A stretch of DNA of 64,000 nt from Mucilaginibacter sp. (GTDB taxonomy: Bacteria; Bacteroidota; Bacteroidia; Sphingobacteriales; Sphingobacteriaceae), in NCBI RefSeq assembly GCF_025362475.1, contig NZ_JANYGH010000034.1, positions 46,287 to 110,286 of the forward strand, given 5' to 3'. The position numbers and the translations under genes were made by a program. Each line of letters opens with the position of its first letter. Positions within the stretch are counted from its first letter, which is position 1. The notes beneath the pieces were generated by a model, which searched no databases, was not told where the DNA came from, and saw nothing but the letters and a program-made list of their open reading frames with translations. Below, piece by piece: positions 51,344-60,217 of this stretch.

Positions 51344-52141
51344 TTATTTTATACTCTTCTTTAGCACTATAAAATAGCCCAGTATAAAAACAACTGCGGC
51401 TATCGCCATGCTTACAAAAACATCTTTGGTAAAAATATCTATTTGGATTCCCTTTGCCGGATTATCACCCCCATGTAACATCGTAGCTATAGCTACCATA
51501 GGGTGCGAATATGGAAAAAGGTAACAATACTCCCAGTTTTTAGTTGCCAGGATAACGCCTGTAATTGTGCAAACAAAGCCTATCCCCATCGGCTTTAAAA
51601 AATCGGCCCAAAGCAGGCTGAGCAAAAATTGGATGGAAAGTATACCCAATGATGATAAAAACAGCTTTAAATATACCTGGCCCAGCTCCTTTTCCATATG
51701 GTAATTATCAAACCTTAAGTCGGGTTTTACCACACTTAACAAGTTACCAAAACCTATAGTGAACAGCACAAACAGCGTGAGCGTTAAAAATATCAGGAAC
51801 ACCGCATATGAAAACTTAGCGCCATATACCGCCCAACGCGAAATTGGTAAGCTAAACAGGCTTTTCCAGGTATCAGCCTTATGCTCAATACTATTTACCG
51901 AGTAGGCTATAAAAATGGTGAACATGGGCAGTAACAAAGACCCCATAATGCCTAATATAGCACCCGCAAATTGCAGCCATAACGTAATGGGTGGCATACC
52001 GGTTAGCTTTTCGCTTTTAACATAAAAGCCTACAAAAAGTAATAGACATATAAACAAAGGCAATAATATGGCCGCCCAAAAACCCAGCGTTTTGCGGCTC
52101 TTGTAAAACTCCGAGCGGAACGATAATATAAATCCATTCAT
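51344..52141 (-). CDS. ABC-2 type transporter permease
   Basis: 265 residues, six membrane segments (LGFWAAILLPLFICLLLFVG near 18; GAILGIMGSLLLPMFTIFIA near 58; others near 110, 165, 185, 240). MNGFILSFRSEFYKSRKTLG at the start is typical of bacteriocin/antibiotic-type ABC-2 permeases. It is 5 bases downstream of the ATPase gene with which it forms the exporter. Substrate unknown; peptide or antibiotic self-protection is possible from the family. Confidence 0.85.
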   Translation of the reverse strand: MNGFILSFRSEFYKSRKTLGFWAAILLPLFICLLLFVGFYVKSEKLTGMPPITLWLQFAGAILGIMGSLLLPMFTIFIAYSVNSIEHKADTWKSLFSLPISRWAVYGAKFSYAVFLIFLTLTLFVLFTIGFGNLLSVVKPDLRFDNYHMEKELGQVYLKLFLSSLGILSIQFLLSLLWADFLKPMGIGFVCTITGVILATKNWEYCYLFPYSHPMVAIATMLHGGDNPAKGIQIDIFTKDVFVSMAIAAVVFILGYFIVLKKSIK

Positions 52142-52146
52142 GGGGT

Positions 52147-53046
52147 TCAGGCTTTTTGAGTAATATCTAAAAACAATCGCTCCAGATCTTTTTGTTGCTT
52201 ACCAATACTGTATACAGCATGCCCATTGCGATTTAGTAAGGAATTGATCTCGGCAATTTTTTGTTTGCTGCTGTAAGGTACATATAAGTAGTTATCAGTA
52301 ACATCGGTTACCATAAAATGGTTGCGGGTAAGCAAATTAGCGGCATCAACCGTATTATCAGCTTCGATGCATACCTGCGGCTGGCTCAATGCCTGCAATT
52401 CGTTTATACTGCCCTGAAAAAGCAGCTCGCCATTGTTAATGATGCCTACATGTGTGGCCATCCGTTCCACCTCGGCCAGTAAATGGCTCGATATAAATAC
52501 GGTTTTGTTATATTGCCTTACCAGTTTAATAAGCAACTCGCGTACTTCTATAATACCGTTAGGGTCAAGGCCATTGGTAGGTTCATCCAGTATAAGCAGT
52601 TTAGGATCAGCAAGCAGGGCCAGCGCAATACCCAGGCGCTGTTTCATCCCCAATGAATACTGACCTGCCTTTTTATCGCCAGCGCCGGTAAGCTGTACAA
52701 GCGCCAGCATATCATCAACCCGCTTTACAGGAACACGTAATAACAGGGCACGATTAAGTAAATTTTCTTTTCCGGTAAGATGCTGGTAAATGGCTGGCTG
52801 CTCAATAAGTGAGCCTATTTGGGATAATATATTGATGCGGTGATGTTGAATATCCTGTTCAAATATGTGGATGCTGCCGCTTTGTACTTTCAGCAGGTTT
52901 AACAGGAGTTTGATAGTGGTGGTTTTCCCGGCACCATTTGGGCCAAGAAAACCATATATACTTCCCTCAGGAACTTGTAGACTTAGCGATTTAACAACCT
53001 GCTGATCGCCAAAGTTGAAAGATAAGTCCTGGGTGCTAATTACCAT
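52147..53046 (-). CDS. ABC transporter ATP-binding protein
   Basis: 299 residues. Walker A GPNGAGKTT (35-43), signature YSLGMKQRLGIALALL, Walker B LLILDEPTNGLD, and H-loop ISSHLLAEVERMA. The C-terminal 70 residues are an extra domain usual for BcrA/DrrA-type ATPases. It drives the permease coded next. The ATG overlaps the stop of the 70-residue gene by 7 bases. Confidence 0.92.
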   Translation of the reverse strand: MVISTQDLSFNFGDQQVVKSLSLQVPEGSIYGFLGPNGAGKTTTIKLLLNLLKVQSGSIHIFEQDIQHHRINILSQIGSLIEQPAIYQHLTGKENLLNRALLLRVPVKRVDDMLALVQLTGAGDKKAGQYSLGMKQRLGIALALLADPKLLILDEPTNGLDPNGIIEVRELLIKLVRQYNKTVFISSHLLAEVERMATHVGIINNGELLFQGSINELQALSQPQVCIEADNTVDAANLLTRNHFMVTDVTDNYLYVPYSSKQKIAEINSLLNRNGHAVYSIGKQQKDLERLFLDITQKA

Positions 53047-53252
53047 ACATTGTTACTTTTTGCTATAGAGCAAACAGTTTTAACAAGGCTTATACCTTTG
53101 TAAAACAACGAAGTAGCATGCACAGCTGAAGCACCCATCATTGATGATTCCCTTTTTTGTTCAAACTGATAGCTTACACCTAAAATAAGGGCAAACATTA
53201 CAGGTATCAATAACATGATAAAAGGATTTGAATTTTTGATAAGCGTTTTCAT
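53040..53252 (-). CDS. 70-residue single-pass membrane peptide, first gene of the ABC operon
   Basis: MKTLIKNSNPFIMLLIPVMF starts a membrane helix (about 10-30), then a polar stretch QFEQKRESSMMGASAVHATS and a short hydrophobic end with one Cys (VKTVCSIAKSNNVW). I do not recognise the family. The overlap with the ATPase start (NNVW stop in ATGGTAA) and its divergence from a histidine kinase suggest a real accessory or sensor peptide of the ABC system, or its substrate; none of these is shown. Confidence 0.65.
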   Translation of the reverse strand: MKTLIKNSNPFIMLLIPVMFALILGVSYQFEQKRESSMMGASAVHATSLFYKGISLVKTVCSIAKSNNVW

Positions 53253-53489
53253 TGCGAGTGATTTGATAGAACAAAGAAATACTTATTTCTTCACCCGCTA
53301 AAAAGTATTAGACCAACACACGGAGTTTATAGATGAACGGCTTTTTAACCACTTTAAGTGGTTCATCGATTGTAAAGGCCAGTTCATCGACAAAATAAAT
53401 TACTATATATAAATATCCCCCCATATCACAATCAAAATATTAAATTACATGCCATTACCACTGGTATATAAAGGTATTTTCAAAATAGC

Positions 53490-54542
53490 ATGCAGGACTC
53501 TATTTCAACTGATAAACAAACCCGTATTATAAAAACAGCCTGGCATATTTTCTGGCATTTACTTTTTTGGCTGGCCATGATCTCATTCTTCGTTTTTCTG
53601 GCAAGCATGAATGATCATTTAAACACCAGGCAACTGCTGATTATATTTTTATTATACCCCGCAATTAATATCAGCTTGTTTTACCTCAACTTCCTGATCT
53701 ATATTCCACAGTTTCTTGATAAAAAACGATACTGGGCTTATGCCTTTGTTATACTCATCACCATTATTGTTTATGGTGTTAGCAAATACGGCGTAGGTCT
53801 GCTTTTTAAGGATGTTGTACTTACCCGGATGAAAGGCCAGGTTATCAGCTTTACCGCCTATTTCTTCAGTACAGTTTTTGCCAGTTTGATATTTGTTTTC
53901 CTGAGCACCGTACTCAAGTTTACAACAGACTGGTTTATGAACGAACGCATTCAGCGTGACCTGGAAAATCAACGGCTAAGCGCCGAACTGGCTTTTCTTA
54001 AATCGCAGATAAACCCGCACTTTTTGTTCAATTCGTTAAACAGTATTTATTCGCTCGCCTATCAGCGATCTGAAACTACGCCCGAAGCTATCCTGAAATT
54101 ATCAGAAATTATGCGCTATATGCTGTATGAGTGTAATGATAATAAGGTTGATTTAACTAAAGAGCTCCAATACCTGCAAAACTATATCGACCTGCAAAAA
54201 ATCCGCTTTGGCAACAAAGCATTTATTGATTTTAAGGTGATGGGAGACGTAACTAACCAGCAAATTGTTCCCTTACTCCTTATCGCTTTTATAGAGAACG
54301 CTTTTAAGCACGGCGTGGCTAATGATGTGATGACGCCTATTAAACTGCTCATTAATGTTGAAGAATGTAAGCTTCACTTTTACATTCAGAATAAAAAGCA
54401 TACGCATAACCGTGATGCCATAGGCGGCATAGGCTTAACTAATGTGCAAAGGCGGCTCAATTTGCTCTACCCCGGAAAGTACACTTTAAATATAAGGGAT
54501 GAGGCAGACACCTATACTTGCGAATTATCTATAATTTTATAA
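53490..54542 (+). CDS. LytS-type sensor histidine kinase
   Basis: 350 residues. Four membrane helices (about 18-40, 46-72, 82-105, 120-142) with no large sensor domain, a coiled linker (NERIQRDLENQRLSAELAFL), then the His_kinase domain QINPHFLFNSLNSIYSLAYQ with phosphorylated His177, and the ATP-binding part (AFIENAFKHG; GGIGLTNVQRRL). It should phosphorylate the LytTR regulator coded two genes downstream. Divergent from the ABC operon, which is a likely target. Confidence 0.9.
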   Translation: MQDSISTDKQTRIIKTAWHIFWHLLFWLAMISFFVFLASMNDHLNTRQLLIIFLLYPAINISLFYLNFLIYIPQFLDKKRYWAYAFVILITIIVYGVSKYGVGLLFKDVVLTRMKGQVISFTAYFFSTVFASLIFVFLSTVLKFTTDWFMNERIQRDLENQRLSAELAFLKSQINPHFLFNSLNSIYSLAYQRSETTPEAILKLSEIMRYMLYECNDNKVDLTKELQYLQNYIDLQKIRFGNKAFIDFKVMGDVTNQQIVPLLLIAFIENAFKHGVANDVMTPIKLLINVEECKLHFYIQNKKHTHNRDAIGGIGLTNVQRRLNLLYPGKYTLNIRDEADTYTCELSIIL

Positions 54543-54558
54543 GATAATAACCAAACCT

Positions 54559-55893
54559 ATGAATCAGTTAAAAAGCACCTTACTTTTCCTGTTTTTAGTA
54601 GTATGCGGATACCATGCTTCAGCCCAAAACGACCCCAAGCTTACCGAAGTATGGGATCCGGAGCCTGCTGTTGTATTACCGGGCGCAGGTAATAAAGCGC
54701 CATCAGACGCTATTATTTTGTTTGATGGGAAAAACCTTAACGAGTGGACCAATCAAAAAGGAATGCCGCCGGGCTGGACCATCAAAGATGGCATCCTCAC
54801 CGTTAAACCGGGCAGCGGCTCCATCATCACCAAAAGAAACTTTGCCGATTGCCAGCTGCACATTGAATGGCGCACACCAGCAATAGTTAAAGGTGAGGGC
54901 CAGGAACGTGGCAACAGCGGTGTAATTATGCAAAGCCGGTACGAACTGCAGATATTGGATAGCTATAAAAACCGCACCTATTCCAACGGGCAGGCAGGTT
55001 CTATTTACAAACAGCATGTGCCCCTGGTTAATGCCTCGCTTAAACCCGGTGAGTGGCAAAAATATGATATCATTTACACCGCCCCCCGTTTTAACCTCGA
55101 TAGTTCGCTTAAAACACCGGCCTATATTACCGTATTGCACAATGGCGTATTGGTACAAAACCACGTAGCTATAAAAGGCACAGTAGCCCATGTTGGTCAG
55201 CCTAAATACACTAAGCATAATTTTGCCCAACCTTTATTGTTGCAGGAGCATGAATTCCCGGTATCGTTCCGTAACATCTGGATCAGGGAGATCAACGTGC
55301 AAAAACTATTTAATGGTAAGGATAAAACAGGGTGGTACACCTTTTTGGATACTTTGGGTAAAAACAACGATATCCATAACAACTTTGCCGTTGAAAATGG
55401 CGTGGTACACGTAATGGGTAAGTATTTTGGTTACATGAGCACACTTAAATCGTATTCCAATTATTACCTTAAAGTTGTATTTAAATGGGGAACCAAACAA
55501 TATGCTCCCCGCCAAAAAGGAAAACGGGATAGTGGTGTGCTTTATCATTTTGGTGAGATGCAGAAAGATACCGTTTGGCCAAAATCATTGGAGTTCCAGG
55601 TGCAGGAAGAGGATTGCGGCGATATCTGGTGTGTGCAGCATACCAATGTGGATTCGCCCAATAAATCAGAGATAGCCTGGGATCAAAAACATATTTTCCG
55701 TACGGCAAATTTCGAGAAACCGAATAGCGAATGGAATACCATTGAAATTATTTGCAATGGCAACCAAATTGAACATTATGTGAACGGGCATTTAGTTAAC
55801 TGGGGGTTGGGCTCCATTTGGGAAGGGAAGATTTTGCTGCAATCAGAAGGGGCAGAGATTTTTTACAAGTCGGTGGAGTTAACACCATTTTAA
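54559..55893 (+). CDS. Secreted protein with two DUF1080 (3-keto-disaccharide hydrolase) domains
   Basis: 444 residues with signal peptide MNQLKSTLLFLFLVVCGYHASA. Two jelly-roll domains: residues about 48-235 (AIILFDGKNLNEWTNQKGMP, RGNSGVIMQSRYELQILDSY) and 240-444 (NVQKLFNGKDKTGWYTFLD, RDSGVLYHFGEMQKDTVW, then EFQVQEEDCGDIWC). DUF1080 proteins bind or cleave (3-keto-)sugars. It sits 16 bases after the histidine kinase and 51 before the response regulator, so it is inserted in a two-component operon. A role in supplying or trimming the signal is speculative. Confidence 0.85.
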   Translation: MNQLKSTLLFLFLVVCGYHASAQNDPKLTEVWDPEPAVVLPGAGNKAPSDAIILFDGKNLNEWTNQKGMPPGWTIKDGILTVKPGSGSIITKRNFADCQLHIEWRTPAIVKGEGQERGNSGVIMQSRYELQILDSYKNRTYSNGQAGSIYKQHVPLVNASLKPGEWQKYDIIYTAPRFNLDSSLKTPAYITVLHNGVLVQNHVAIKGTVAHVGQPKYTKHNFAQPLLLQEHEFPVSFRNIWIREINVQKLFNGKDKTGWYTFLDTLGKNNDIHNNFAVENGVVHVMGKYFGYMSTLKSYSNYYLKVVFKWGTKQYAPRQKGKRDSGVLYHFGEMQKDTVWPKSLEFQVQEEDCGDIWCVQHTNVDSPNKSEIAWDQKHIFRTANFEKPNSEWNTIEIICNGNQIEHYVNGHLVNWGLGSIWEGKILLQSEGAEIFYKSVELTPF

Positions 55894-55944
55894 CACGGAT
55901 AAAAAAAATAATTATTAAATCATTTTAACACTTATTTTTACAGC

Positions 55945-56670
55945 ATGATCAGATGCCTGGTAGTTGATGATGAGCCTTTAGCGCTGCATATATTGGAAGA
56001 CTATATTTCCAAAATGCCTTTTTTGCAATTGGTGAAAGCCACAACCAATCCTATTGAGGCCCTTACCCTGGTACAGGCGGGCGAAGCAGACCTGGTTTTT
56101 TTAGATGTTCAAATGCCCGAGCTTACCGGCATCCAGTTTTTAAAAATTGCCAACGGTAAGGCCAAAGTAATATTAACCACCGCCTATCCGCAGTATGCGC
56201 TTGAAGGTTATGAACTTGATGTAGTGGATTACCTGCTAAAGCCAATAGCTTTTGACAGGTTTTTTAAATCGGTGCAAAAAGCGCAAACCATTATACAGCC
56301 GGTAACAAAAACCGTTATACAGGCCGAACCCGCGCAACAGGATGATTTTTCTACAGATTTCATTTTCGTAAAAACCGAGCATAAAATACAAAAGGTTTAC
56401 CTGCACGATATTTTGTTTATTGAAGGCCTGAAGGATTACATTTCCATATTTACCCCGGCCGAGCGTATCATTACCCTGCAGGGAATGAAAAAAATGGAAG
56501 ATGCCCTGCCCGAAAAGCATTTTGTAAGGGTACATAAATCATACATCGTAGCCCTCAATAAAATTGACAGCATTGAGCGCAGTCGTATCCAGATAGGTGA
56601 AAAGATTATCCCGGTTGGTGATACTTACCGTGATGAATTTTTCAAGATTATAGATGATAAGAATGTTTAG
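55945..56670 (+). CDS. LytTR-type response regulator
   Basis: 241 residues. Receiver domain 1-120 with phosphorylated Asp54 (LVFLDVQMPELTG), conserved Asp8/Asp9, Thr and Lys in VILTTAYPQYALEGY and YLLKPIAFDRFF. LytTR DNA-binding domain about 135-238 (FVKTEHKIQKVYLHDILFIE, HFVRVHKSYIVALNKIDSI). It partners the histidine kinase upstream; the divergent ABC operon and its own operon are likely targets. Confidence 0.92.
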   Translation: MIRCLVVDDEPLALHILEDYISKMPFLQLVKATTNPIEALTLVQAGEADLVFLDVQMPELTGIQFLKIANGKAKVILTTAYPQYALEGYELDVVDYLLKPIAFDRFFKSVQKAQTIIQPVTKTVIQAEPAQQDDFSTDFIFVKTEHKIQKVYLHDILFIEGLKDYISIFTPAERIITLQGMKKMEDALPEKHFVRVHKSYIVALNKIDSIERSRIQIGEKIIPVGDTYRDEFFKIIDDKNV

Positions 56671-56768
56671 CCCCCTAACCCCCTGAAGGGGGAACTATGG
56701 TGGTTAGCCTCGGACATAAAATAAACAATCCCCAACTTAGCAAAGTCTCTCTGCTAAATTGGGGATTG
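56671..56768. repeat. CCCCCTGAAGGGGG motif and a 17-bp stem hairpin between convergent genes
   Basis: CCCCCTGAAGGGGG lies at 56677-56690, the same core as in the radA insert. At 56726-56742 and 56752-56768 CAATCCCCAACTTAGCA pairs with TGCTAAATTGGGGATTG (one mismatch), a hairpin able to end transcription from both sides. TGCTTCGTACCTCGCAATGAC follows. Confidence 0.7.
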
Positions 56769-56802
56769 CTTCGTACCTCGCAATGACGCGGTTAAAAAAA
56801 AT

Positions 56803-58560
56803 CTACTCCACTTCCACGGTGACCTTTTCGCCTATTTGCTGGCGCCACATGGCGTAGTAAAGACCTTTTTGAGCTATGAGGTCAAGATGCCTGCCTTGTT
56901 CAATTATACGGCCTTTTTCAAGTACGTAAATACAATCGGCATGCATAATGGTTGATAAGCGGTGAGCAATCAGGATAGTGATATGATTTTCCTGTTCTGA
57001 TACATTGCGGATAGTTTCTGTGATCTCTTCTTCGGTAATTGAATCCAGGGATGAAGTAGCCTCATCAAACACCAGGATATCGGGCTTACGTAACAGTGCA
57101 CGGGCTATAGAAAGGCGTTGCTTTTCTCCTCCGGATACTTTTACACCACCCTCACCAATCACTGTACTCAAACCTTTATCAGCACGGGCAAGCAATGTTT
57201 GGCAGGCAGCACGCTGCAATACATTCATACACTCCTCATCAGTAGCATTTGGCCTAACAAACAATAGGTTCTCGCGGATTGTGCCCGAAAACAGTTGCGT
57301 ATCCTGTGTAACAAAGCCTATCTTCTCGCGCAGCTGATCAAGATCAATCTCCTTGCTTAAAATATTATTGTATAAAATATCACCTTCCAGCGGTTGATAC
57401 AAACCTACCAGTAACTTCACCAACGTAGTTTTCCCGGAACCCGACGGACCAACAAAGGCGATAGTTTCGCCGGTATTAGTTTCAAAACTGATATGGTTTA
57501 GCGCGTTGCGGTTGGCGGTTAAGTGTTTAAAGGTAACATCGCTAAAGGTTAGGGTATTTACTTTTTCAAGCAATACAGGCCTCTCCGGCTTTTTATCGAT
57601 AGGCGTACTTAATATCCCTTTAAAATTACCTAAGGAAACTTCTGCCTCGCGCCATGAAAGAATGACGTTACCTAACTCCTGCAATGGATTAAACAGGAAG
57701 AATGAGTAAAACAAAAAGCTAAAATATTGTCCCGGCGATATAGTGGTCTTGAATATCAGCAACAATAATACAACCACCATTACACTGCGTACAAAGTTAA
57801 CCGTTGTACCCTGCACAAAGCTCATGCTACGTACGTATTTCACTTTTTTTAACTCCAGATCGAGGATCTTGTAAGTGGTGTTATTCAGTCTTTCTATCTC
57901 CTGTTTGGCAAGCCCAAGGCTTTTTACCAGCTCTATATTCCTTAATGATTCGGTAGTTGAACCTGCAAGGGCAGTAGTTTCAGAAACTATCTTTTTTTGG
58001 ATGGTTTTAATCTTACGGCTCATGGCCATGCTCACAAAAGTGATAATGGGTATCGCTGCAAAATAAACCAGCGTTACCTGGTAGCTAACACTTACCGAGT
58101 ACACGATAACAAATACCATCCCGATAAGGGATACAAACAATATGCTTATAAAGGCTGTAATAAACTTTTCGCAATCCAACCTCACCTTTTGCAATATGCC
58201 CAGCGTTTCGCCGCTGCGCTGATCCTCAAAAACCTGGTAAGGCAGCTCAAGTGAGTGGCGTAAACCATCGGCATACATGGCGGCACCCACCTTTTGGGTA
58301 ATAATGTTGGTAAAATAATCCTGGAAATTTTTTGCTATACGCGATACCATCGCTACGCCAATAGCCGCGCCAACCAGCAATAATACCTGGTGCAGGTACT
58401 GCTCATACTGAAGGCTGCTGCGTTTTTCAATAACACGATCAACAATACGACCGGTTATCCATGGATCAAGCAATGAAAATCCAATATTCATGGCCGCAAG
58501 AAATAGCGCCATAACCACTATCCAGCGGTGTTTTTTTAAATAAGAAAGTAGTATATTCAT
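56803..58560 (-). CDS. ABC half-transporter (exporter, fused membrane and ATPase domains)
   Basis: 585 residues from the Met at 58560 (MNILLSYLKKHRWIVVMALF); the longer ORF adds an unlikely leader. Six membrane helices in residues 1-300, then the ATPase: Walker A GPSGSGKTTLV, signature SGGEKQRLSIARALL, Walker B ILVFDEATSSLD, and H-loop IAHRLSTI. The family includes MsbA-like lipid exporters and multidrug exporters that work as homodimers. The neighbour frr is separate, beyond a terminator. Substrate unknown. Confidence 0.92.
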   Translation of the reverse strand: MNILLSYLKKHRWIVVMALFLAAMNIGFSLLDPWITGRIVDRVIEKRSSLQYEQYLHQVLLLVGAAIGVAMVSRIAKNFQDYFTNIITQKVGAAMYADGLRHSLELPYQVFEDQRSGETLGILQKVRLDCEKFITAFISILFVSLIGMVFVIVYSVSVSYQVTLVYFAAIPIITFVSMAMSRKIKTIQKKIVSETTALAGSTTESLRNIELVKSLGLAKQEIERLNNTTYKILDLELKKVKYVRSMSFVQGTTVNFVRSVMVVVLLLLIFKTTISPGQYFSFLFYSFFLFNPLQELGNVILSWREAEVSLGNFKGILSTPIDKKPERPVLLEKVNTLTFSDVTFKHLTANRNALNHISFETNTGETIAFVGPSGSGKTTLVKLLVGLYQPLEGDILYNNILSKEIDLDQLREKIGFVTQDTQLFSGTIRENLLFVRPNATDEECMNVLQRAACQTLLARADKGLSTVIGEGGVKVSGGEKQRLSIARALLRKPDILVFDEATSSLDSITEEEITETIRNVSEQENHITILIAHRLSTIMHADCIYVLEKGRIIEQGRHLDLIAQKGLYYAMWRQQIGEKVTVEVE

Positions 58561-58580
58561 GTTTCGGCAGTAAAAATAAA

Positions 58581-58613
58581 AAAAGGGAATGGCTAAGTAG
58601 CTCATTCCCTTTT
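58581..58613 (-). terminator. Rho-independent terminator after frr
   Basis: AAAAGGGAATG pairs exactly with CATTCCCTTTT around an 11-base loop, with further T on the minus strand. It lies between frr and the ABC exporter. Confidence 0.85.
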
Positions 58614-58633
58614 AATTTGACATAAGGTTAATA

Positions 58634-59197
58634 TTAAACCGTCATGATATCTTTTTCTTTGGCTTCTGAAAGCTGATCAACCTTAATAATATAAGCATCG
58701 GTCAGTTTTTGAATTTCGGCTTCGCCTACTTTTATCTCATCTTCAGATACACCTTCAGTTTTTAATTTTTTGATTTTTTCGTTGGCATCTTTACGGATGT
58801 TACGAACAGCTATTTTACCGGTTTCGGCTTCAGCTTTTGCTTTTTTAACCAGGTCACGACGACGCTCTTCGGTTAAAGGCGGTACGTTGATACGGATGAT
58901 GATACCATCATTTTGTGGGTTAACGCCAAGATTAGCTTCTTTTATGGCTTTTTCAATAAGTGGCAGTAATGATTTTTCCCATGGTTGTACTATAATAGTA
59001 CGCGCATCAGGAGTGTTTACGCTACCAACCTGGCTTAGTGGCGTTGCTGTGCCATAGTAATCAACCATAACATCATCCAGCATAGATGGATTGGCTTTAC
59101 CGGCACGTATTTTATTTAATTCGCTGTCAGCATGATCAATGGCTCTATCCATGGATGCCTTTGCATCAGTTACTTGTTTTTTAATGAGTTCGCTCAT
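58634..59197 (-). CDS. frr: Ribosome recycling factor
   Basis: 187 residues, normal length. NKIRAGKANPSMLDDVMVDY, TIIVQPWEKSLLPLIEKAIK, and the three-helix bundle segments RVNVPPLTEERRRDL-type (here IRINVPPLTEERRRDLVKKA) and KIKKLKTEGVSEDEIK are diagnostic. It splits the post-termination ribosome with EF-G. It has its own promoter and terminator, separate from any pyrH, which is not in the window next to it. Confidence 0.97.
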   Translation of the reverse strand: MSELIKKQVTDAKASMDRAIDHADSELNKIRAGKANPSMLDDVMVDYYGTATPLSQVGSVNTPDARTIIVQPWEKSLLPLIEKAIKEANLGVNPQNDGIIIRINVPPLTEERRRDLVKKAKAEAETGKIAVRNIRKDANEKIKKLKTEGVSEDEIKVGEAEIQKLTDAYIIKVDQLSEAKEKDIMTV

Positions 59198-59214
59198 CGG
59201 GTTTTAATTTTTCA

Positions 59215-59222
59215 CAAAAATA
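59215..59222 (-). promoter_or_regulatory. Candidate -7 box (TATTTTTG) for frr
   Basis: Full match to TAnnTTTG on the minus strand, 17 bases before the ATG, implying a very short leader. Confidence 0.45.
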
Positions 59223-59393
59223 ATAAAATCTATCATTTTACCGCCACCGGATGTATTAATCACTTAGTACTGGTTGAGGTTTGCCAATTAACGTAAATAT
59301 TATCCGTATGTTTTTGATAATAAATGCAAAATAACTTTTTTTAACACTTGAAATGCCGATTTGTATTTATATTAGTATAAACCTGTTACAGCC

Positions 59394-59771
59394 ATGAAAA
59401 AAGTATTCCTATTTATTATGCTGGTCACTTGTGCGGGCCACATAATGGCACAAACTTTAAACCAGCCTCTTTTGGGTAATAAAAAATACTGGAGCCCCTA
59501 TTTAAAACCTAAAACGGGTGACAATCTGTTTAAAATAGCTCCTGTACTGCCAAAATTAAATCAGCCTTTGCTAAATGATCTGGAAATAACCAAAACCATA
59601 CCGGCTATTGCAGACGCCACGCAGATGAAATATAATATGCCAATAGCTAAGGTTTCAAGTAATGACAGGATGCCGATAGTACAAACTGATGAACCGGGTA
59701 TGCATTATGATATGTTGATCAAAAGAATTGGAACTGTTAAACCGGATATGATGATCGAACCACGGCCTTAG
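59394..59771 (+). CDS. Small secreted hypothetical protein
   Basis: 125 residues with signal peptide MKKVFLFIMLVTCAGHIMA. The mature part is short and Pro-rich with two LNQPLL motifs (TLNQPLLGNKKYW and KLNQPLLNDLE) and ends with a run of Met-rich phrases (MPIVQTDEPGMHYDMLIK). No family recognised. Its stop overlaps the convergent neighbour by 4 bases. Confidence 0.55.
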   Translation: MKKVFLFIMLVTCAGHIMAQTLNQPLLGNKKYWSPYLKPKTGDNLFKIAPVLPKLNQPLLNDLEITKTIPAIADATQMKYNMPIAKVSSNDRMPIVQTDEPGMHYDMLIKRIGTVKPDMMIEPRP

Positions 59772-60217
59772 TTAACAATTTCTGTTTTTGCTACTTCAAG
59801 GATTATGTTCAATCTAAAATACCAGATACCGGCGACAATCATCATCGGGTAAGAAGAACACATCACAAGATTTTCTGGTGAAAGATTTTTGATTGATAAC
59901 GCTACAATCAACAGCGGGATCAACGAAAATAAAACGCCTAAAAATGACAGTATATATTTGAATACATGCATACTACGCGCCCACTTACTTAGCAAAAAAG
60001 CGGAGAAATAAAGAAGAATAAAACTCGGAATAGAAGCAATCGCTCCAAAAACTATCATATAAGCCATGAAGGCTAAAAATTGACCTATGAGCAAAACAGG
60101 AGAAGAAGAGAATTGTACCCGGGTATTTAAAACAAAAGCGAGGAGCAACCACAAAACAGGTGCGATTATTAGCGACGTGAGCCAAACCTTCAGGCAATAA
60201 TTAAATACCGGCTTCAA
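59768..60217 (-). CDS. Small four-helix membrane protein
   Basis: 149 residues with four hydrophobic segments (LIIAPVLWLLLAFVL, LLIGQFLAFMAYMIVFG, SIPSFILLYFSAFLL, FLGVLFSLIPLLIVAL). Start is TTG at 60217, overlapping the sterol desaturase stop as TTGA, so translation is coupled. No ATG exists before residue 50. No family recognised; operon position links it to the desaturase. Confidence 0.6.
   Translation of the reverse strand: MKPVFNYCLKVWLTSLIIAPVLWLLLAFVLNTRVQFSSSPVLLIGQFLAFMAYMIVFGAIASIPSFILLYFSAFLLSKWARSMHVFKYILSFLGVLFSLIPLLIVALSIKNLSPENLVMCSSYPMMIVAGIWYFRLNIILEVAKTEIVN

Noticed and set aside
54703..55230. 175-codon minus-strand ORF
   Set aside because: Antisense to the DUF1080 gene, with no domain and no promoter.
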